A DNA stretch of 64,000 nucleotides from Roseococcus suduntuyensis (GCF_014196305.1 NZ_JACIDJ010000001.1:124001-188000), one strand, 5' to 3'. Shown: positions 8,554-19,787, numbered from the stretch's first letter. Numbers and translations: made by a program. The notes: generated by a model not told the origin, from the letters alone.

Positions 8554-9408
8554 CTACACCGGATAGGCGCGCAGGTGCTCCAGCAGCAGCGCCGTCACGC
8601 GCTCCGGCATCTGGTCGGGCGTGTAGTGGCCGCCGCCCGCCAGCACCTCGAAGCGATAGGGCGCCTCGATGAACGCCGCCGTGCCCTCCGCCGCCATGCG
8701 ACCCACCGTGTCATCCGCATCACCCCAGATGAAGAGCGTGGGCACCTTCACCTTCCCGATGTCGCGATAGACGCGGCCGCGCGCGCGATACCAGGCGAGC
8801 GCCGCCTCCAACGTCTCCGCATGGCCGATCACGGCCAGGTGCTTCTCCGTCGCCTCGGGCGGGATGCCCTGGGCGGCATGGCGGGTGCGCAGCCATGCGG
8901 CGTTGTCGGCCAGCAGCTTCGGCACCGCATCGGCCTCCTGGAAGGCCTTGTGGTGGCGCGAGCGGTGGGGCTGGTCCGGGTCCTCGCGCATGGCACGGGC
9001 GAAGGCGCCGGGATGCGGGCGCGAGAGCATGGTCAGCGAGGCCAGCCGCTCCGGCACCCGCGTCGCGATGTCCCAGGCGAGGCTGCCGCCCCAGTCATGG
9101 CCGACCAGATGGAAGCGCCGTCCCGGCGCCAGCGCCTCGGCCATGGCGATGGCATCGCCGACCAGCTTCTCGATGTCGTAGTTCGCGTGCCGCGTGGTGT
9201 CCGGCCGCGCGCCCGGCGAATAGCCGCGCTGGCTGGGCGCCGCGGCGCGATAGCCGGCCTCGGCCAGCGCGGGCAACTGCTTGTCGAACAGGTGGCGTGA
9301 CACGGCGAAGCCGTGCAGCAGCAGCACGAGCGGCGCGTCCCCGGGTCCGGCCAGGAACACGTCGAAGACGAGCCCCGGGCCCAGCGTGATCTTCCGGTCC
9401 TCGATCAT
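8554..9408 (-). CDS. Alpha/beta hydrolase, epoxide-hydrolase / dehalogenase-like
   Basis: This 284-residue alpha/beta hydrolase has an oxyanion-loop HGF at 32-34, a nucleophile elbow GHDWGG with aspartate 105, and a catalytic histidine at 261 in GGGHYTP. A charge-relay acid is among the aspartates near 230-233 (IWGDADDTV). An aspartate nucleophile after GH is the hallmark of epoxide hydrolases and haloalkane/fluoroacetate dehalogenases rather than of esterases. The gene overlaps the stop of the upstream GMC oxidoreductase by four bases (TCAT at 9405-9408), so the two enzymes are probably made together and may act in one catabolic route. The substrate is unknown. Confidence 0.85.
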   Translation of the reverse strand: MIEDRKITLGPGLVFDVFLAGPGDAPLVLLLHGFAVSRHLFDKQLPALAEAGYRAAAPSQRGYSPGARPDTTRHANYDIEKLVGDAIAMAEALAPGRRFHLVGHDWGGSLAWDIATRVPERLASLTMLSRPHPGAFARAMREDPDQPHRSRHHKAFQEADAVPKLLADNAAWLRTRHAAQGIPPEATEKHLAVIGHAETLEAALAWYRARGRVYRDIGKVKVPTLFIWGDADDTVGRMAAEGTAAFIEAPYRFEVLAGGGHYTPDQMPERVTALLLEHLRAYPV

Positions 9409-10973
9409 GGCGTTGTCCTTCCCTTGTCTTGTGCGATGCGCCGCGCCGCCATCTCACCGATCATCACGCAGGTGAAGTGCAGGTTGGCGCGGCAATCCGT
9501 GGGCATGATGGAGGCGTCGGCGACGCGCAACCCCTCCACGCCACGCACCCGCAGATCCGGGTCCACCACGCCGCGCGGATCCTCGTGCGCGGTCATGCGG
9601 CAGGTGCCGGCGGCGTGCTGGATGTCGCTCGCGTGTTCCAGCATCAGCGCATCCAGCGCGTCATCGGGCAGCACGGCGGCTTCCTCCATGGAAAGCGCCG
9701 TCTCGCTGAAGGTGATGGCCTCCGCCAGCCCCGCCAGCGCCGGCTGGGCGCAAAGCCGTGCCAGCCGCCGGATGCCGTCGCGCATCCGCAGCCGGTCGGC
9801 GGGATGGTCGAGCATGTTCTCCTCCACCTCCGGCTGCGCCTCCGGGTCGGCGGAGATGAGGCGCACCTCGCCGCGCGAGAAGGCGTCGTAGAGTCCCACC
9901 GCCACCGCCCCCATCGGGCCGATGCCCGACGCATCCAGGCCGCGATGGTTGTAGGCCACCATGATCATGTCCCGCACACCGCCGCCGCCGAGCCCGCTGG
10001 AATAGGTCAGGCAGGCATTGGTGTGCCGCGCATCCAGGCCTGCCGCGCGGTGCTCGGGCTTCAGGGCGAGGTTCGCGCGCAGCACCGGGTGGTCCATGAA
10101 ATGCCGCCCCACGGCGGCATTGTCGCGCAGCACCGGAATGCCCAGCGCGCGCAGCGCCTCCGCCGGGCCGATGCCGCTGCGCATCAGCAGACAGGGGCTG
10201 TGGATGGCGCCGGCACACAGCACCACCTCGCGCCCCGCCACCTCCTCCCACGGGCCGTTGCCGAAGCGCACCCGCACGCCGCGCGCGCGGGCGCCGTCGA
10301 AGAGCACGCGGTCCACCATCGCCTCGCCGCGGATGGCGAGGTTCGGGCGGCCGCGCGCGGGCTCGATATAGCCGTCATGGGTGGTGACGCGTTGGCCGTT
10401 GCGCAGGTTGATGGGGTTGCAGGCCACGCCCTCGCCCTCGGGCGCGTTGAGGTTGGCCATCCAGGGATGGCCCTCGGCGAGCGCCGCATCGCGGAAGCCA
10501 AGATCCACCGCGCCCCACTCGGCCACGGGCATGCGGAAGACGGGCAGCGGGCCGCCCTGCCGGCCGAACTCCGCGTCATCCTCGATGCGGTCGAACAGCG
10601 GCAGCACGTCGGAGGCTGCCCAGCCCTCGCAGCCCGCCTCGGCCCAGGCGTCGAAGGCGGCCGCCACGCCGCGGATCGCGATCTGCGCGTTCACCGTGGA
10701 GGAACCGCCCATGGCCTTCCCCCGCCAGTAGTATTTCGGCGCCTGGGCGCGGGTGCGGCGCGTCATCAGCCCAGGCCATTGCCATTCCGCCTGGTGCGCG
10801 GGGTCGTGCATGAAGGGGATGATGTTGGCGCTGCGCAGCGCCTGGGGCGCCTGATCGGGGCGCCAGTCGCGCCCGGCCTCCAGCAGCAGCACGCGGCGTC
10901 GCGGGTCTTCCGACAGCCGTGCCGCCAGCGCCGCCCCGGCCGAGCCCGCGCCCACCACGATCACATCCCACAT
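9405..10973 (-). CDS. GMC-family FAD-dependent oxidoreductase (choline-dehydrogenase-like)
   Basis: This 522-residue flavoprotein has an N-terminal dinucleotide-binding fold (VIVVGAGSAGAALAARLSEDP) and the GMC signature region YYWRGKAMGGSSTVNAQ. The C-terminal block is HAAGTCRM followed by GLRVADASIMPT and NLHFTCVMIGE. GMC members oxidise alcohols such as choline, glucose or polyethylene glycol. There is no signal peptide, so a cytoplasmic or membrane-associated alcohol dehydrogenase is likely. It is the first gene of a two-gene operon with the downstream hydrolase, and a GGGGAA ribosome site lies before the ATG. The specific alcohol is not predictable here. Confidence 0.88.
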   Translation of the reverse strand: MWDVIVVGAGSAGAALAARLSEDPRRRVLLLEAGRDWRPDQAPQALRSANIIPFMHDPAHQAEWQWPGLMTRRTRAQAPKYYWRGKAMGGSSTVNAQIAIRGVAAAFDAWAEAGCEGWAASDVLPLFDRIEDDAEFGRQGGPLPVFRMPVAEWGAVDLGFRDAALAEGHPWMANLNAPEGEGVACNPINLRNGQRVTTHDGYIEPARGRPNLAIRGEAMVDRVLFDGARARGVRVRFGNGPWEEVAGREVVLCAGAIHSPCLLMRSGIGPAEALRALGIPVLRDNAAVGRHFMDHPVLRANLALKPEHRAAGLDARHTNACLTYSSGLGGGGVRDMIMVAYNHRGLDASGIGPMGAVAVGLYDAFSRGEVRLISADPEAQPEVEENMLDHPADRLRMRDGIRRLARLCAQPALAGLAEAITFSETALSMEEAAVLPDDALDALMLEHASDIQHAAGTCRMTAHEDPRGVVDPDLRVRGVEGLRVADASIMPTDCRANLHFTCVMIGEMAARRIAQDKGRTTP

Positions 10974-11010
10974 GCGCCATTCCCCTGTCCTGGTAGGGGA
11001 AGGCTAGCGC

Positions 11011-11049
11011 CTGATCCGCGGAGGCGGAATCGCCGGAGCGGTGAATCAG
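11011..11049. repeat. Dispersed palindromic repeat (CTGAT...ATCAG family)
   Basis: CTGATCCGC at 11011-11019 faces GCGGTGAATCAG at 11038-11049 with a GC-rich centre. The flanks (GCGC before, CCGCTC after) match the copies near 8.5 and 30.4 kb. It lies between the GMC gene start and the oxyR stop. Confidence 0.7.
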
Positions 11050-11064
11050 CCGCTCAAGGATGCC

Positions 11065-11970
11065 TCACACCGCGCCCGCGGCAGCCCCCTCCGCAAAGGG
11101 CCGCAGCCGGGCGGCGATGACCTGGCCCACCGCCTCCACCGCCGCGCGGCGCGGAAAACCCGCCCGCCAGACGATGCGGATGCAGCGGCCCGCCCGCGCC
11201 GAGAGCGGCCGCAGCACCAGCCCCGCATCTTGCGCGGCGCCGGCCGCCAGGCCCGGGATCAGCGTCGTGCCATAGCCGGCCGCCACCATGTTGAGCAGGG
11301 TGGAGAGGCTGGCCGAGCGCAGCGTGCTGCCCAGCAGCCCCGCCTGGCCACAGGCCGCCAGCGCCTGGTCGCGCAGGCAATGCCCGTCCGCCAGCACCAG
11401 GATGTCCTGGGCGAGTTCGGCCTCGTCCACCAGTTCGCGCCCCGCCAGCCGGTGGTCGGGCGGCAGGGCGGCGAGGAAGGGTTCCTCAAACAGCGCCTCG
11501 CTGACCAAATCCGGCCCATCCACCTCGGTGGCGAGAAGCGCGGCGTCGAGCTGGTGGGTCCGCAGCCGCTCCAGCAGGGCCAGCGTCTGGTCCTCCCAGG
11601 GCTCGATCTCCAGGGCGGGCAGGGATTCGCGGAGCGGCGCAAAGATCAGCGGCAGCAGGTAGGGCGCCAGCGTGGGGATGATGCCCAGCCGGAACCGACC
11701 CGCCAGCGGGTCGCGCAGGTCGCGCGCCACGGCCAGGATGGCATCCGCCTCGGCGACCGCGCCCCGCACATGGCCCAGCAGCCGGTCGCAGGCATCGGTG
11801 GGCACCACGCTCTTGGCGCCGCGCTCGAAGAGGGTGACGCCCAGCGCCTCCTCCAGCTTGCGGACCTGCACGGACAGCGTGGGCTGGCTGATGCCGCAGG
11901 CCTCGGCCGCGCGGCTGAACTGCCCGTGCTCGGCGATGGCGAGGATGTAGCGGAGGTCACGGAGGTTCAT
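11065..11970 (-). CDS. oxyR: LysR-type peroxide sensor OxyR
   Basis: This 301-residue LysR-family regulator has the N-terminal winged helix (FSRAAEACGISQPTLSVQVRKLEEALGVTLFER). Its redox pair is cysteine 198 and cysteine 207 within DGHCLRDQALAAC, the same context and spacing as Cys199 and Cys208 of Escherichia coli OxyR. Oxidation to a disulfide by hydrogen peroxide turns OxyR into an activator. The gene is divergent from katG across 190 bases that contain a near-textbook OxyR-type site, so both activation of katG and autoregulation are likely. The ATG at 11970 places the DNA-binding domain at the usual position. Confidence 0.95.
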   Translation of the reverse strand: MNLRDLRYILAIAEHGQFSRAAEACGISQPTLSVQVRKLEEALGVTLFERGAKSVVPTDACDRLLGHVRGAVAEADAILAVARDLRDPLAGRFRLGIIPTLAPYLLPLIFAPLRESLPALEIEPWEDQTLALLERLRTHQLDAALLATEVDGPDLVSEALFEEPFLAALPPDHRLAGRELVDEAELAQDILVLADGHCLRDQALAACGQAGLLGSTLRSASLSTLLNMVAAGYGTTLIPGLAAGAAQDAGLVLRPLSARAGRCIRIVWRAGFPRRAAVEAVGQVIAARLRPFAEGAAAGAV

Positions 11971-11990
11971 GCGGGGGCCATGGCAAGCGC

Positions 11991-12007
11991 CATAGATGGC
12001 ATCTATG
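11991..12007. promoter_or_regulatory. OxyR-type binding site in the oxyR-katG intergenic region
   Basis: The 17-base perfect palindrome CATAGATGGCATCTATG contains ATAG-N7-CTAT and matches the half-operator pattern ATAGnTnnnAnCTAT at every specified base. It starts 20 bases upstream of the oxyR start codon and about 155 bases upstream of katG. A second half-operator seven bases further right (from 12014) is at best very degenerate. Confidence 0.85.
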
Positions 12008-12055
12008 ACGACAGTTGAGATTAAGTGGTTCCCTTCATACTCGTGATGCCTCTAG

Positions 12056-14365
<2,310 letters not shown>

Positions 14366-14374
14366 GGCGGGCGT

Positions 14375-14410
14375 CCGATCGGCTTCGGGGACAACACCGA
14401 AGCCGGAAAC
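14375..14410. repeat. Dispersed palindromic repeat, variant copy
   Basis: GGCTTCGG at 14381-14388 pairs with CCGAAGCC at 14397-14404, the same 8-base core as the copy at 8506-8529. The outer CTGAT/ATCAG arms are degraded here. It lies just after the katG stop codon. Confidence 0.7.
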
Positions 14411-14412
14411 CC

Positions 14413-14442
14413 GGCCGGGCCTGTCGTTGCACAGGCCCGGCC
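14413..14442 (+). terminator. Strong hairpin downstream of katG
   Basis: A perfect 12-base stem, GGCCGGGCCTGT at 14413-14424 and ACAGGCCCGGCC at 14431-14442, encloses a 6-base loop. No run of T follows, so it may slow rather than fully stop transcription, or protect the katG mRNA 3' end. It separates katG from the Fur-family gene. Confidence 0.6.
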
Positions 14443-14500
14443 TCCCCGCCGCGAGGGCGGGGCAATCCGCCCAGCAAGGGCGCCCCGGGAGGATCACGCC

Positions 14501-14938
14501 ATGCCCTATGCCGTGGACGCCACGCTGCGCGAGGCCCTGCGCCGCGCCGGCCTGCCCGCGCAGGGCCCGATGGCCCGGCTGCTGGCCCTGTTGCGCGGCG
14601 ACGCCGAGACGCATTTCACCGCGGCCGCCGCCGCGCGCATGGCCGCCGCCGCCGGCATCGCGGCCCCGCCCACCGAGGTCGCGCGCCTGCTCGACACCCT
14701 GGCCGATCACGGCCTGCTGGGCCGCCTGCCCAGCCCGGGCGGCGAGGCCGTCTTCGACACGGTGCCCGAGCCGCATTCCCACCTGGTCTATGAGGAGACG
14801 GCGCAGACCGTGGACCTCCACGTCTCGCCCGAGACGCTGCTGGCCCTGCTGCGCCAGGCGCTGGCCGAACGCCCGGGCGAGGTGGAGGTGATGGTCCGCC
14901 TGCGCCGCCCGGCAACCCCAGAGCCCCGCCGCGCCTGA
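14501..14938 (+). CDS. Fur/Irr-superfamily metalloregulator
   Basis: This 145-residue protein has a Fur-like N-terminal winged-helix region (LREALRRAGLP..., EVARLLDTLADHGLLGRLPSPGGEAVFDT) and a short metal/haem-binding part, PHSHLVYEETAQTVDLHVSPETL. H92, H94, E98-E99 and H107 occupy the usual regulatory-site positions. The structural CxxC zinc pairs of Fur and PerR are absent, which is typical of Irr-like alphaproteobacterial members. A GGGAGGATCACGCC ribosome site precedes the ATG. It follows katG in the same direction, suggesting a link between iron or haem status and peroxide defence. Fur-family membership is firmer than the Irr subtype. Confidence 0.75.
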   Translation: MPYAVDATLREALRRAGLPAQGPMARLLALLRGDAETHFTAAAAARMAAAAGIAAPPTEVARLLDTLADHGLLGRLPSPGGEAVFDTVPEPHSHLVYEETAQTVDLHVSPETLLALLRQALAERPGEVEVMVRLRRPATPEPRRA

Positions 14939-14996
14939 CGCTGCAACGCCCCCGCTTGCGGCGCGTTACGTGTTCTTAACGCGGAAGGGGACATCC

Positions 14997-17417
14997 ATGG
15001 CCATGCAACCGAGCGACCGGTTCTTCGTGTCACGGGGGTGGCGCGTCGTTCACCTGTTGCTGCTGTTGGTGGTCGGGCTGCTGGGCCTCGCTCAGGCGGG
15101 GCTGGGCGGCTGGCTTGTCGCGGTCGGCGGCACGCCCATGCACCTCGTCTGCGGCCTGCTGCTGGTCATCGCGGCCTTCCTGGGCTGGCGCCGCCCTGGC
15201 GCGGCCGAGGGCCTGGCCATGCTGGTCGCCTTCGGCGTGGCGCTGGGCTGGGCCATCTTCGAAATCGCGGGCAAGGGCTGGATGCCGGCCTGGGGCTTCG
15301 ACCTGGCCGGGCGCGTGGGCATCGTCTTCGCCCTGCTGGCATTCACCTTCGCGGCCTCCATCCTGGCGCGGGTGCCGCGTTCGGGCCTCGCCGTGGGCGG
15401 GGCGGCGGGGGTCGGCATTCTCGCCAGCGCGGGCCTCGTCGCCTTCTTCTGGGAACGGCCGATGGAGCCGACGACCGGCGCCGCGCTCGCCTCGCAGCAG
15501 GTGCCGGCCGGGGGGAATGATGCCTCAGAATGGCGCGCCCATGCGGGTTCGCATCTCGGCCAGGGCTACTCGCCCGCCGCGCAGGTCACGCCCGCCAATG
15601 TCTCGCGCCTGCGCGAGGTCTGGCGCCACCGCACGCGCGACCTTCCACCCAATGAGCGCGTCTTCTACTCCGCGCAGAACACCCCCCTCGTCATCGGCGA
15701 TGGCCTCTACACCTGCAGCGCCAGCGGGCAGGTCTTCGCCCTCGACCCCGCCACGGGGCAGGAGCGCTGGCATTTCGACCCGCGAACCTCGCCCAGCGTC
15801 ATGGAAAGCCTGTTCAGCGTGGCCTGCCGCGCGGTGGGGCATCATGGCACGCCGGGCGCCCAGGCCTGTGGCGAGCGCATCTTCTCCACCACCGCCGATG
15901 GCCGCCTCTTCGCGCTGGATGCGCGCAACGGCACGCCCTGCGCCGAGTTCGGCGAGGGCGGCATCGTGGACCTGACGGAAGGCATGGGCATCCGCGAGCC
16001 CGGCTTCGCCTCCAGCACCTCCGGCCCCGCCGTGGTGGGGGATGCCGTCATCATCGGCCAGCAGGTCAGCGACAATCAGCGCCGCGACGCGCCCTCCGGC
16101 GTGGTCCGCGCCTATGACGCGCGCAGCGGCGCCCTGCTCTGGGCCTGGGACGCGCACCGGCCGGACGCGCAGGCGCCGCTCGCGCCGGGCGAGATCTTCC
16201 CCCGCGGCACGCCCAATGTCTGGACGCTGATCACGGCCGATGAACAGTTGGGCCTCGTCTTCCTCGGCACCGGCAATTCGGGCGCGGACCATTGGGGCGG
16301 CAACCGCACGCAAGAGGAGGATCGCTTCACCTCCGCCGTCGTGGCCGTGGATCTGGCCACCGGCGCCACCCGCTGGTCCTTCGCCACCGTGGACCATGAT
16401 TTGTGGGACTACGACATCGGCGCGCAGCCGGTGGTGATGGACATGGAGATCGAGGGCGTCATGCGCCGCGTGGTGGTGCAGGGCACCAAGACCGGCTCGC
16501 TCTTCGTGCTGGACGCCGCGACCGGCGAGGCGCTGCGGCCCATCGAGCGCCGCCCCGCGCCCCAGGGCCCGCTGCTGTCGAACGAGCGTATCTCGCCCGA
16601 CCAGCCACATTCGGTGTTCTACCCCAACTTCGCTGGCCACCCCGGCCCGATGCCCGAGGTGGTCGACGCGCGCCACACCTTCGGCGTGACGCCGCTGGAT
16701 GCCGCCTGGTGCCGCATCCAGTTCCACCAGATGCGCTATGAGGGCATCTTCACGCCGCCCACGACCGAGGGGCGCGGCATGCTGCTCTTCCCCGGCACCA
16801 TCGGCGGCATCAATTGGGGCGGGCTGGGCGTGGACCAGGCGCGTCGCATCGCCATCACCAACCACAGCCGCCTGCCCAACCAGGTGCTGATGATCCCGCA
16901 GGCCGAGGTGACGGATCGCGCCGTGGGCGATGGCGGCGCGCGTCCGGACCAGGCGACGGCGCCGCAGGCCGGCACCCCCTATGGCGTGCAGCGGCCCATG
17001 TGGCTCTCGCCGCTGGACGTGCCCTGCATCGCGCCGCCCTGGGGGTATCTCGCGGCCACGGACATGGCGACCGGCCAATTGCTGTGGTCGCAGCCGCTGG
17101 GCACGGGCTTCGACACCGGCCCGCTGCTGATGCCGACCTTCCTGCGCATCGCGACCGGCACGCCGAACATTGGCGGGCCGCTGGTGACGGCCTCGGGCCT
17201 CACCTTCATCGCCGCCGCGCAGGATGACTGGCTGCGCGCCTTCGAGACCGAGACGGGCCGCCTGCTGTGGTCCGGCCGCCTGCCCGCGGGCGGTCAGGCC
17301 AGCCCCATGACCTACATGCACCAGGGCCGGCAATACGTGGCCATCGGGGCTGCCGGGCACCAGCGGCTGGAAACCCGCACGGGCGACTACCTGGTGGTCT
17401 TCGCCCTGGACGAATGA
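14997..17417 (+). CDS. Membrane-bound PQQ-dependent dehydrogenase, glucose/quinate/shikimate family
   Basis: This 806-residue quinoprotein starts with four or five membrane helices (about residues 15-140), which in this family pass electrons to ubiquinone. An eight-bladed periplasmic PQQ propeller follows. Propeller repeats of the type AYDARSGALLWAWDA and AVDLATGATRWSFA are visible, as is the family segment ATVDHDLWDYDIGAQP with its conserved aspartate. The enzyme oxidises a sugar or cyclic alcohol in the periplasm, typical of acetic acid bacteria. The ATG at 14997 follows GGAAGGGG; a GTG at 14970 is less likely. The substrate within the family is not resolved, and no PQQ biosynthesis genes are in the window. 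Confidence 0.9.
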   Translation: MAMQPSDRFFVSRGWRVVHLLLLLVVGLLGLAQAGLGGWLVAVGGTPMHLVCGLLLVIAAFLGWRRPGAAEGLAMLVAFGVALGWAIFEIAGKGWMPAWGFDLAGRVGIVFALLAFTFAASILARVPRSGLAVGGAAGVGILASAGLVAFFWERPMEPTTGAALASQQVPAGGNDASEWRAHAGSHLGQGYSPAAQVTPANVSRLREVWRHRTRDLPPNERVFYSAQNTPLVIGDGLYTCSASGQVFALDPATGQERWHFDPRTSPSVMESLFSVACRAVGHHGTPGAQACGERIFSTTADGRLFALDARNGTPCAEFGEGGIVDLTEGMGIREPGFASSTSGPAVVGDAVIIGQQVSDNQRRDAPSGVVRAYDARSGALLWAWDAHRPDAQAPLAPGEIFPRGTPNVWTLITADEQLGLVFLGTGNSGADHWGGNRTQEEDRFTSAVVAVDLATGATRWSFATVDHDLWDYDIGAQPVVMDMEIEGVMRRVVVQGTKTGSLFVLDAATGEALRPIERRPAPQGPLLSNERISPDQPHSVFYPNFAGHPGPMPEVVDARHTFGVTPLDAAWCRIQFHQMRYEGIFTPPTTEGRGMLLFPGTIGGINWGGLGVDQARRIAITNHSRLPNQVLMIPQAEVTDRAVGDGGARPDQATAPQAGTPYGVQRPMWLSPLDVPCIAPPWGYLAATDMATGQLLWSQPLGTGFDTGPLLMPTFLRIATGTPNIGGPLVTASGLTFIAAAQDDWLRAFETETGRLLWSGRLPAGGQASPMTYMHQGRQYVAIGAAGHQRLETRTGDYLVVFALDE

Positions 17418-17423
17418 TGCGAA

Positions 17424-17450
17424 GGCTCGCCCGCGCCATGCGGGCGAGCC
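17424..17450. terminator. Hairpin between convergent PQQ dehydrogenase and egtD genes
   Basis: GGCTCGCCCGC at 17424-17434 pairs perfectly with GCGGGCGAGCC at 17440-17450 around a 5-base loop. It begins seven bases after the dehydrogenase stop codon and lies between converging genes, so it probably serves as a terminator for the plus strand. No T-run follows. Confidence 0.6.
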
Positions 17451-17517
17451 ACCATCCTCGCGTGCCGGCGATGGAGGGCGGATCGGCCACGATCCGCGCC
17501 AGTGAGAGGAGGGGGCC

Positions 17518-18492
17518 TCAGCCCTCCTGCTTCAGCAGCCAAACGGAGAACAGCCCGTCCGCATCACCCCAATGCCGCTCGGCCTGCCAGCCGGCGGCGG
17601 CGCACAGGGCGGTGAAGCCTTCCGGCCGGTACTTGTGACTGTTCTCGGTGTGGATGGTCTCGCCACCTGCGAAGCGCAGCCGCCGCCCCGCCATCCGCAC
17701 CAATTGCGGCCGCAGCGAGACGAGGTGCATCTCGATCCGCTCCTTCTCCGCGTTCCAGCGGGCCTCGTGGCGGAAGGCCGAGAGGTCGAAATCCGCCCCC
17801 AGCTCCCGGTTCAGCCGCGCCAGCAGGTTCATGTTGAAGGCGGCGGTGACGCCGGCCGCGTCGTCATAGGCGGCCTCCAGCACGGCCTGGTCCTTTACCC
17901 GGTCGGCGCCGATCAGCATCCTGGACCCTGGCCCCAGGATGCGGCCCGCCATGCGGAGAAACTCCCGCGCCGTATCAGGCGTGAAATTGCCGATGGTGGA
18001 GCCGGGGAAGAAGCCCAGCAGCGGGGTGCCGCGCGGCAGGCGCGGCAGCGGGAAGGGCCGGGTGAAATCCGCGACCACGGGCAGCACCGTCAGGCCCGGA
18101 TGCGCGGCGGCGACGCGCGCCGCGCCCTCTTCCAGCCATTCGGGCGCGATGTCCACCGGCACATAGGCGGCGGGGCGCTCCATCGCGTCGAACAGCAGGC
18201 CCACCTTCTCGGCGCTGCCCGAGCCGAACTCGACCACCGCCGCCCCCGGCCCCGCCAGCGCGGCGACCTCGGCCGCGCAGCCGCGCAGAATCGCCGTCTC
18301 GGTGCGCGTCGGGTAGTATTCGGGCAGGCGGATGATGTCCTCGAACAGCCGCGCACCCTCGGCGTCGTAGAGCCATTTGCAGGGGAGCGTCTTGCGTTCG
18401 GCGGTCAGGCCCGCCACGGCATCGGCCAGCAGGGCGGCGCGCTGGGTGCGGGCCTCGGCCTCCGGGTCATACCGGTTCTCCGCGCGGCTCAT
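17518..18492 (-). CDS. egtD: L-histidine N-alpha-methyltransferase EgtD
   Basis: This 324-residue SAM-dependent enzyme trimethylates histidine to hercynine, the first step of ergothioneine synthesis. The opening segment (LPCKWLYDAEGARLFEDIIRLPEYYPTRTE) and the SAM-binding VEFGSGSAEKV are diagnostic of EgtD, as is the FFPGSTIGNF segment. The gene starts within the last bases of egtB (TCAT overlap at 18489-18492), so the pair is translationally coupled. Ergothioneine is a thione antioxidant, which fits the oxyR-katG neighbourhood. No egtC or egtE homologue is visible nearby. Confidence 0.94.
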   Translation of the reverse strand: MSRAENRYDPEAEARTQRAALLADAVAGLTAERKTLPCKWLYDAEGARLFEDIIRLPEYYPTRTETAILRGCAAEVAALAGPGAAVVEFGSGSAEKVGLLFDAMERPAAYVPVDIAPEWLEEGAARVAAAHPGLTVLPVVADFTRPFPLPRLPRGTPLLGFFPGSTIGNFTPDTAREFLRMAGRILGPGSRMLIGADRVKDQAVLEAAYDDAAGVTAAFNMNLLARLNRELGADFDLSAFRHEARWNAEKERIEMHLVSLRPQLVRMAGRRLRFAGGETIHTENSHKYRPEGFTALCAAAGWQAERHWGDADGLFSVWLLKQEG

Positions 18493-19688
18493 GCCACGTC
18501 CTTCGCGAGGCGCAGCCCCGTGAACTGCCATCGCGCCCCGGGCGGGAAGAAGTTGCGGTAGGTCTGTCGCGAATGGCCCGGCGGCGTGGCGCGCGAGCCG
18601 CCGCGCAGCACCATCTGGCCGATCATGAACTTGCCATTGTATTCGCCCACGGCCCCCGCCCAGGGGCGAAAGCCGGGATAGGGGCGATAGGCGCTGCCGG
18701 TCCATTGCCAGACATGGCCCTCGGCGGCGAGGAAGCCCGGCAGGGCGCTGGACACCTCCCACTCCTGCTCGGTGGGCAGGCGGCAGCCGGCCCAGCGGGC
18801 ATAGGCGTCCGCCTCATACCAGCTGATGTGCCGCACGGGCGCGTCGGGATGGAGCGTGCCCAGCCCACCCGGCGTGAAGCCCAGCCAGGCGCCATCGCGC
18901 GGCTCCCAGTGTTCCGGCGCCTGCCAGCCCTCGGCCTCGCATTGCGCCCAGCCCTCGGACATCCAGAGGGAGGCGGTGCGGTAGCCGCCATCCGCCACGA
19001 ATTCCATCCATTCGGCGTTGGACACCGGGCGGTCCGCGATGGCGAAGGGTTCCAGGAAGACGCGGTGGCGCGGGGCCTCGTTGTCGAAGGCGAAGCCCTC
19101 GCCGTCATGGCCCACCGCCACCACGCCCGAGGGCCCGTCCAGCCAGCGCAGCATGGCGGGTGGCGGGGTGGCCTCGCGCCAGGCGGGGTCCATGGCGGGG
19201 TTGAGCGGGTTCTGCGCCATCAGGTGCAGCGCGTCGGTCAGCAGCAATTCCTGGTGCTGTTCCTCATGCCGCAAACCCAGTTCCACCAGCGTCGCGATCT
19301 CGGGCGACATCGGCCCGGCCAGCAGCGCCGTCATCGCCTGGTCCACATGCTGGCGATACGCGGTGACGCGGGCCGTGGCCGGGCGGGTCAGCATGCCGCG
19401 CCGCGGGCGCGCATGGCGGGGCCCGGCGGCCAGGTAGTAGGAGTTGAACAGGAAGGCGAAGTCCGGGTCGAAGCCCTGGTAGCCCTCCACATGCGGCTTC
19501 AGCACGAAGGTCTCGAAGAACCAGGTGGTGTGCGCGCGGTGCCACTTCGCCGGCGAAGCGTCGGGCATGGACTGCACGCACTGGTCCTCGGGCGAGAGCG
19601 GTTCGGCCAACCGCTCGGTGCCGGCGCGCAACGCCGCGTAGCGATCGGCCAGCGAGGCTTCCGCCTCCAGCCTGGCGTGCTGGTCCAT
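18489..19688 (-). CDS. egtB: Ergothioneine sulfoxide synthase EgtB
   Basis: This 399-residue non-haem iron enzyme joins a thiol donor to hercynine. The N-terminal DinB-like bundle supplies the iron-binding histidines within WHRAHTTWFFE and LRHEEQHQELLL. The C-terminal part is an FGE-sulfatase fold (NAEWMEFVADGGY, HISWYEADAYARWAGCRLPTEQEWE, GHVWQWTGSAY, RGGS). Start choice: the ATG at 19688 follows GGGGAGAGAGAT, a strong ribosome site, and is preferred over a longer frame from 19709. It is the first gene of the egtBD pair. Whether the sulfur donor is cysteine or gamma-glutamylcysteine cannot be told from sequence alone. Confidence 0.94.
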   Translation of the reverse strand: MDQHARLEAEASLADRYAALRAGTERLAEPLSPEDQCVQSMPDASPAKWHRAHTTWFFETFVLKPHVEGYQGFDPDFAFLFNSYYLAAGPRHARPRRGMLTRPATARVTAYRQHVDQAMTALLAGPMSPEIATLVELGLRHEEQHQELLLTDALHLMAQNPLNPAMDPAWREATPPPAMLRWLDGPSGVVAVGHDGEGFAFDNEAPRHRVFLEPFAIADRPVSNAEWMEFVADGGYRTASLWMSEGWAQCEAEGWQAPEHWEPRDGAWLGFTPGGLGTLHPDAPVRHISWYEADAYARWAGCRLPTEQEWEVSSALPGFLAAEGHVWQWTGSAYRPYPGFRPWAGAVGEYNGKFMIGQMVLRGGSRATPPGHSRQTYRNFFPPGARWQFTGLRLAKDVA

Positions 19689-19787
19689 ATCTCTCTCCCC
19701 TTCGCGCAAGGCCGATCGCCGGGCGCGGAGGGTCCGGTCCGAGCGGTGGCTTGAGGGGGTGAACGTGCAGAGGGGCGCAGGGTTGCG

